Shown one piece after another: positions 58,220 through 64,000 of a DNA stretch of 64,000 nucleotides. Origin of the DNA: Pseudomonas sp. sp1636 (lineage in GTDB: Bacteria; Pseudomonadota; Gammaproteobacteria; Pseudomonadales; Pseudomonadaceae); assembly GCF_030376615.1 (NCBI RefSeq), contig NZ_JARRAB010000022.1, forward strand, positions 1 through 64,000, in the 5' to 3' direction. The notes under the pieces are model-generated. The model worked only from the letters and a program-made list of their open reading frames with translations, was not told the origin of the DNA and did not search any database. The position numbers and the translations under genes are program-made. Within the stretch, counting starts at the first letter, position 1. Each line of letters begins with the position of its first letter.

Positions 58220-61173
58220 TGCTGACGAGCTTTAGCCTTAGCCAGCTGATTCTGATCAGCGCCGCCTACTTGCTGGTGCTGTTCGGCGTCGCCTGGGTCA
58301 GCGAACACGGGCTGATCCCGCGCTGGATCATCCGCCACCCGCTGACCTATACCCTCTCGCTCGGCGTGTATGCCAGCGCCTGGGCCTTCTACGGCACGGT
58401 GGGCCTGGCCTATCAATATGGCTACGGTTTTCTCGCCAGCTACCTGGGGGTGTCCGGCGCCTTTCTGCTGGCGCCGGTGCTGCTCTATCCGATCTTGCGC
58501 ATCACCCGCACCTACCAGCTGTCGTCGCTGGCCGACCTGTTCGCCTTCCGCTTCCGCAGCACCTGGGCCGGCGCCCTGACCACGGTGTTCATGCTGATCG
58601 GCGTGCTGCCCTTGCTGGCCTTGCAGATCCAGGCAGTGGCCGATTCCATCGGCATCCTCACCCGCGAGCCGGTGCAGGAACGGGTGGCGCTGGCCTTTTG
58701 CGGCCTGATCATCCTGTTTACCATCCTGTTCGGCGCCCGCCATATCGCCACCCGCGAGAAACACGAAGGCCTGGTGTTCGCCATCGCCTTCGAGTCGGTG
58801 GTCAAGCTGGCCGCCGTCAGCATCATTGGTCTCTATGCGTTGTATGGCGTGTTCGATGGACCACAGGATCTGGAACATTGGCTGGTGCAGAACCAGGCCG
58901 CCCTGGCCAGCCTGCACACGCCGCTGCAGGAAGGCCCCTGGCGCACCCTGCTGTTGGTGTTCTTCGCTTCGGCCATCGTCATGCCGCACATGTACCACAT
59001 GACCTTCACCGAGAACCTCAACCCGCGGGCGATGGTCAGCGCCAGCTGGGGCCTGCCGCTGTTCCTGCTGCTGATGAGTCTGGCAGTGCCCTTGATTCTC
59101 TGGGCCGGGCTTAAGATTGGCGTCACCACCAATCCGGAATACTTCACCCTCGGCCTGGGCATCGCGGTCAACAGCCAGACCCTGGCCCTGATCGCCTACA
59201 TCGGCGGCCTGTCGGCCTCCAGCGGCCTGATCATCGTCACCACCCTGGCGCTGTCCGGCATGGTGCTCAACCATGTGGTGTTGCCGCTGTACCAGCCCCC
59301 TGCCGAAGGTAATATCTATCGCTGGCTGAAGTGGACCCGCCGGGCGCTGATCTGCGCCATCATCATGGCCGGTTACGGCTTCTATCTGCTGCTGGGTGCC
59401 GAGCAGGATCTGGCCAACCTGGGCATTGTCGCCTTCGTCGCCACCCTGCAATTCCTCCCCGGCGTGCTCTCGGTGCTGTACTGGCCGACGGCCAACCGGC
59501 GCGGTTATATCGCCGGCGTGCTGGCCGGCATCAGCGTCTGGGCACTGAGCATGCTGCTGCCGCTGCTGGGCAACCTGCAAGGCTTCTACATTCCCCTGTT
59601 CAATCTGGTCTATGTGCTGGACGACAGCAGTTGGCACCTCGCCGCCATCGCCTCGCTGGCAGCCAACGTACTGGTGTTCACCCTGGTTTCGCTGTTCAGC
59701 GAAGCCAGCCCCGAGGAGAAGAGTGCCGCCGAAGCCTGCGCCGTGGATAACGTACGGCGCCCGCAACGCCGCGAGCTGCTGGCCCTGTCGCCGCAGGAGT
59801 TCGCCGCCCAACTGGCCAAGCCGCTGGGCGCCAAGACCGCCCAGCGCGAGGTCGAGCAGGCGTTGCGCGACCTGCACCTGCCCTTCGACGAAAGCCGCCC
59901 CTATGCCCTGCGCCGCCTGCGCGACCGCATCGAGGCCAACCTCTCCGGCCTGATGGGGCCGAGCGTGGCCCAGGACATAGTCGAAACCTTCCTGCCCTAT
60001 AAATCCGGCAGCGAAACCTACGTCACCGAAGACATTCACTTCATCGAGAACCGCCTGGAGGACTACCACTCGCGCCTCACCGGCCTGGCCGCGGAACTCG
60101 ACGCGCTGCGCCGTTACCACCGGCAGACCCTGCAGGAGCTGCCGATGGGCGTCTGCTCGCTGGCCAAGGATCAGGAAATCCTGATGTGGAACAAAGCCAT
60201 GGAAGAACTCACCGAGATTCCGGCACATCGCATCGTCGGCTCGCGCCTGTCGACGCTCGGCGAACCCTGGCGCGAACTGCTGCAGCACTTCATCGAACTG
60301 CCCGACCAGCACCTGCATAAACAGCGCCTGGCGCTGGACGGCCAGACCCGCTGGCTCAACCTGCACAAGGCGGCGATCGACGAACCCTTGACCCCGGGTA
60401 ACAGCGGCCTGGTGCTGCTGGTCGAAGACCTCACCGAAACCCAGCACCTGGAAGACAAGCTGGTGCACTCCGAGCGCCTGGCCAGCATCGGCCGCCTGGC
60501 CGCCGGGGTGGCCCACGAGATCGGCAACCCGATCACCGGCATCGCCTGCCTGGCGCAAAACCTGCGCGAGGAACGCGAAGACGACGGCGAGCTGACCGAG
60601 ATCAGCGCGCAGATTCTCGAGCAGACCAAGCGGGTCTCGCGCATCCTCCAGTCGCTGATGAGCTTCGCCCATTCGGGCGGCCATCAACAAGCCGACGAAC
60701 CGGTGTGCCTGGCCCAGGTAGCGCAGGACGCCATCGGCCTGCTGGCACTCAATAGACGCAGCGTCGAAGTGGAATTTTTCAATCTGTGCGACGCCGATCA
60801 CTGGGTCGACGGCGACCCGCAGCGTCTCGCCCAGGTGCTCATCAACCTGCTGTCCAACGCCCGCGACGCCTCGCCACCCGGGGCCGCGATCCGGGTCAGA
60901 AGCGAAGCCTTCGAGCACACCGTCGACCTGATCGTCGAGGACGAAGGCAGCGGCATTCCCAAGGCGATCATGAACCGTTTGTTCGAACCCTTCTTCACCA
61001 CCAAAGACCCAGGCAAAGGCACGGGGCTTGGCCTCGCGCTGGTCTATTCCATCGTGGAAGAGCATTATGGCCAAATAATAATCGACAGCCCGGTCGACCC
61101 CGAGCACCAACGCGGCACCCGTATCCGGGTGACGCTGCCGCGGCATGTCGAAGCGACGTCCATAGCGAATTGA
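58219..61173 (+). CDS. cbrA: CbrA sensor kinase with SLC5 transporter domain
   Basis: 984 aa. SLC5 domain of 12-13 helices (residues 1-500), linker/STAC-like segment, PAS-like region (about 635-735), HisKA with H-box GVAHEIGNPITG (about 763), N-box LINLLSNARDASP (about 873), G-box GTGLGLALV (about 934). It senses carbon/nitrogen state (histidine uptake has been reported) and phosphorylates CbrB. A 1052-codon antisense frame is a GC artefact. Confidence 0.95.
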   Translation: MLTSFSLSQLILISAAYLLVLFGVAWVSEHGLIPRWIIRHPLTYTLSLGVYASAWAFYGTVGLAYQYGYGFLASYLGVSGAFLLAPVLLYPILRITRTYQLSSLADLFAFRFRSTWAGALTTVFMLIGVLPLLALQIQAVADSIGILTREPVQERVALAFCGLIILFTILFGARHIATREKHEGLVFAIAFESVVKLAAVSIIGLYALYGVFDGPQDLEHWLVQNQAALASLHTPLQEGPWRTLLLVFFASAIVMPHMYHMTFTENLNPRAMVSASWGLPLFLLLMSLAVPLILWAGLKIGVTTNPEYFTLGLGIAVNSQTLALIAYIGGLSASSGLIIVTTLALSGMVLNHVVLPLYQPPAEGNIYRWLKWTRRALICAIIMAGYGFYLLLGAEQDLANLGIVAFVATLQFLPGVLSVLYWPTANRRGYIAGVLAGISVWALSMLLPLLGNLQGFYIPLFNLVYVLDDSSWHLAAIASLAANVLVFTLVSLFSEASPEEKSAAEACAVDNVRRPQRRELLALSPQEFAAQLAKPLGAKTAQREVEQALRDLHLPFDESRPYALRRLRDRIEANLSGLMGPSVAQDIVETFLPYKSGSETYVTEDIHFIENRLEDYHSRLTGLAAELDALRRYHRQTLQELPMGVCSLAKDQEILMWNKAMEELTEIPAHRIVGSRLSTLGEPWRELLQHFIELPDQHLHKQRLALDGQTRWLNLHKAAIDEPLTPGNSGLVLLVEDLTETQHLEDKLVHSERLASIGRLAAGVAHEIGNPITGIACLAQNLREEREDDGELTEISAQILEQTKRVSRILQSLMSFAHSGGHQQADEPVCLAQVAQDAIGLLALNRRSVEVEFFNLCDADHWVDGDPQRLAQVLINLLSNARDASPPGAAIRVRSEAFEHTVDLIVEDEGSGIPKAIMNRLFEPFFTTKDPGKGTGLGLALVYSIVEEHYGQIIIDSPVDPEHQRGTRIRVTLPRHVEATSIAN

Positions 61174-61207
61174 ACCAGCGACCTGAGACCGTCGAGAGAC
61201 CGAATTA

Positions 61208-62626
<1,419 letters not shown>

Positions 62627-62865
62627 CAGGCTGTACGGTAACTCGACATGCCGGGCACCGACCGGGCCCGCATGTCTTCTCGCGCAGGGGCGCCGGCCCT
62701 TGCGCAGCCCAGCGAACCGAAGCGCACAGTACTCGCTGCGCGCCTCGCCCCTCAGCGGTTCCCCCTAGCTCCCGCATCCCGAACCTGGGTTTCTTGCGCT
62801 CGCGGTTTACGCCGGCCTGCCGGCCAAAACGGGCGACAGATTGCCGAACACAAGGTTCCCCGCGC

Positions 62866-62891
62866 TGTTACCGTTTCAACACCTCGTAACA
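62866..62891 (+). promoter_or_regulatory. CbrB upstream activating site
   Basis: TGTTAC-N14-GTAACA is a perfect interrupted palindrome about 125 bases upstream of the crcZ start, matching the CbrB site I recall. A half site GTAACG lies at 62908. Confidence 0.7.
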
Positions 62892-62989
62892 AAGTCCGGG
62901 GCTTATGGTAACGAGAGCACGGCTTTTTCAGACCGTTCGCTCACCCGACAATCTATCTAAGCCCTTGTTTTAAAAGGATTCCAAAAAGC

Positions 62990-63005
62990 TGGCACGGCTC
63001 ATGCT
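62990..63005 (+). promoter_or_regulatory. crcZ sigma-54 promoter
   Basis: TGGCACGGCTCATGCT fits TGGCAC-N5-TTGCW with one mismatch. Start expected near 63017. Confidence 0.88.
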
Positions 63006-63016
63006 ATATCTCTGGC

Positions 63017-63390
63017 ACAACAACAATAACAAGCAACGCCCCAGATAATAAAAACAAGACGTATCGACTCCAGCACAACAAAAACAACAAGGCGGAGGCG
63101 CAGCTAACTGATTCTTTTGGAAAGGAATTGCCTTTGGGGCTTGCCCCACAACCAGACAGAGAACAACAAAACTGCCTCGAGGCAGATCCCGTACTGGTTG
63201 GGTCTACACATGGTCATGGCAGCGTCAGCATCCAAAGCAATCCGTTTGCTATTGACTCCTGGCTTAGGAGAATTTCAGCAAGTCTCTGACTTAATGGAAC
63301 GGGCAACTCAACAAAAACAACAAGCCCGCCATAATAATAAAAACAAAGCACGCACCTGCTTGGGGGGGAGCTTCGGCTCCCCCAGTAGCT
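63017..63390 (+). ncRNA. crcZ: CrcZ, Hfq/Crc decoy RNA
   Basis: About 370 nt between cbrB and pcnB, as in other pseudomonads. It titrates Hfq/Crc and so relieves catabolite repression. At least five A-rich motifs are visible (AACAACAATAACAA near the start, ATAATAAAAACAA, ACAACAAAAACAACAA, AACAACAAAA and CAACAAAAACAACAA plus AATAATAAAAACAA near the end). It ends at hairpin GGGGGAGC-TTCG-GCTCCCCC (63364-63383). No long T-run follows, so the exact end is uncertain. Confidence 0.93.
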
Positions 63391-63510
63391 TTCGCGAACC
63401 ACCTCTCTCCCGTTGCTTCCTACACCATCTCCCGACTCAATGCTAGAATCCGCGCCATTCCAGTGGTCAGCGTTTATCCTGGCCTGTCATTTCGTCAAAC
63501 AGTGCATCCC

Positions 63511-64000
63511 ATGCTGAAAAAGCTGTTCAAGTCTCTACGCTCGCCCCTGCGCCGTGGCAAACACCCGCACAGCACTCCCGAAGTGCTGAGCAGTAGCCAG
63601 CACCCGATCAACCGTGGGGAAATCAGTCGTTATGCCAGCAGCGTGGTCGAGCGCCTGCAACACGCCGGCTACCAGGCCTATCTGGTTGGCGGTTGCGTGC
63701 GCGACCTGCTGCTCGACATCGACCCCAAGGATTTCGACGTGGCCACCAGCGCCACACCGGAGCAGGTGCGAGCCGAATTTCGTAACGCCCGGGTCATCGG
63801 CCGGCGCTTCAAGCTGGTGCATGTGCACTTCGGCCGCGAGATCATCGAAGTCGCCACCTTCCGCGCCAATCATCCGCAAGGCGACGAGGAAGAGGACAGC
63901 AACCTGGCCTCGCGTAACGAGAGCGGACGCATCCTGCGCGACAACGTCTACGGCAGCCTGGAAGACGACGCCCAACGCCGCGACTTCACCATCAATGCGC
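63511..64000 (+). CDS. pcnB: Poly(A) polymerase I, 5' part
   Basis: Truncated by the window edge after about 163 codons. The nucleotidyltransferase core is visible: YLVGGCVRDLLLDIDPKDFD with GG and D-x-D, and RRFKLVHVHFGREIIEVATF. It adds 3' poly(A) to RNAs for decay. ATG 63511; a basic N-terminus (MLKKLFKSLRSPLRRGKHPH) is normal for the pseudomonad protein. Confidence 0.94.
   Translation, partial: MLKKLFKSLRSPLRRGKHPHSTPEVLSSSQHPINRGEISRYASSVVERLQHAGYQAYLVGGCVRDLLLDIDPKDFDVATSATPEQVRAEFRNARVIGRRFKLVHVHFGREIIEVATFRANHPQGDEEEDSNLASRNESGRILRDNVYGSLEDDAQRRDFTINA

Overview
The window is chromosomal DNA of a Pseudomonas (broad sense). The core gene order pssA-ilvC-ilvH-ilvI ... mrcB ... a cyclic-nucleotide-binding gene followed by a PrrF-type sRNA, then dksA-gluQRS and cbrA-cbrB-crcZ-pcnB follows, as I remember it, the P. 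aeruginosa order around PA4693-PA4705 and PA4723-PA4727. The high GC of the core genes, REP/BIME palindromes and a CbrAB/CrcZ carbon-control module agree. The species cannot be fixed from the window alone.

Layout. 1-370: rRNA-type promoters firing leftwards out of the window. 370-4624: pssA and the ilvIHC operon (minus strand). 4634-5211: a gene-free stretch with several hairpins. 5212-13152: envelope and housekeeping genes (DUF4124 protein, YqcC, a TPR lipoprotein, PBP1b, an APH/ATPase fusion, a pentapeptide protein, a methyltransferase, a TfoX-C protein, a cNMP-binding protein). 13254-13401: a Fur-controlled PrrF-type sRNA. 13469-18973: a putative signalling operon of a small membrane protein, an SLC5-domain histidine kinase, a single-domain response regulator and a membrane-tethered DnaQ-like exonuclease. 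19070-24868: ChaN-like lipoprotein, Rieske protein, sfsA, aminotransferase, dksA, gluQRS and an orphan gene.

The 34 kb between gluQRS and cbrA (24.1-58 kb) is accessory. It starts with a T6SS PAAR-phospholipase (Tle1/DUF2235) and a DUF2931 partner. Next comes a complete chromosomal integron: an LexA-boxed intI, a presumptive attI, and 19 cassettes bounded by 19 attC sites over about 10 kb, all oriented away from intI. Most cassettes encode AT-rich proteins of unknown function. Recognisable ones include an AbiJ-NTD4/HEPN-like abortive-infection protein, a nuclease-fold-like protein and a GNAT-like protein. A Phd/ParE toxin-antitoxin pair sits just past the last attC. After a BIME come a TRAP transporter and gamma-glutamyl-amine-type catabolic genes (glutamine-synthetase-like, ALDH, Fe-ADH), a lipase, a Liv/Bra branched-chain amino-acid ABC operon and a DAO-family oxidase.

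The right end is the carbon-catabolite regulatory locus cbrX-like/cbrA/cbrB/crcZ and the start of pcnB. CbrAB drives the decoy RNA CrcZ through a sigma-54 promoter with a visible palindromic upstream site. Within the same window, the glutamine-synthetase-like gene carries a perfect Hfq/Crc A-rich target next to its Shine-Dalgarno sequence, and braC carries one further upstream, so part of the accessory catabolic cargo is probably wired into this circuit.
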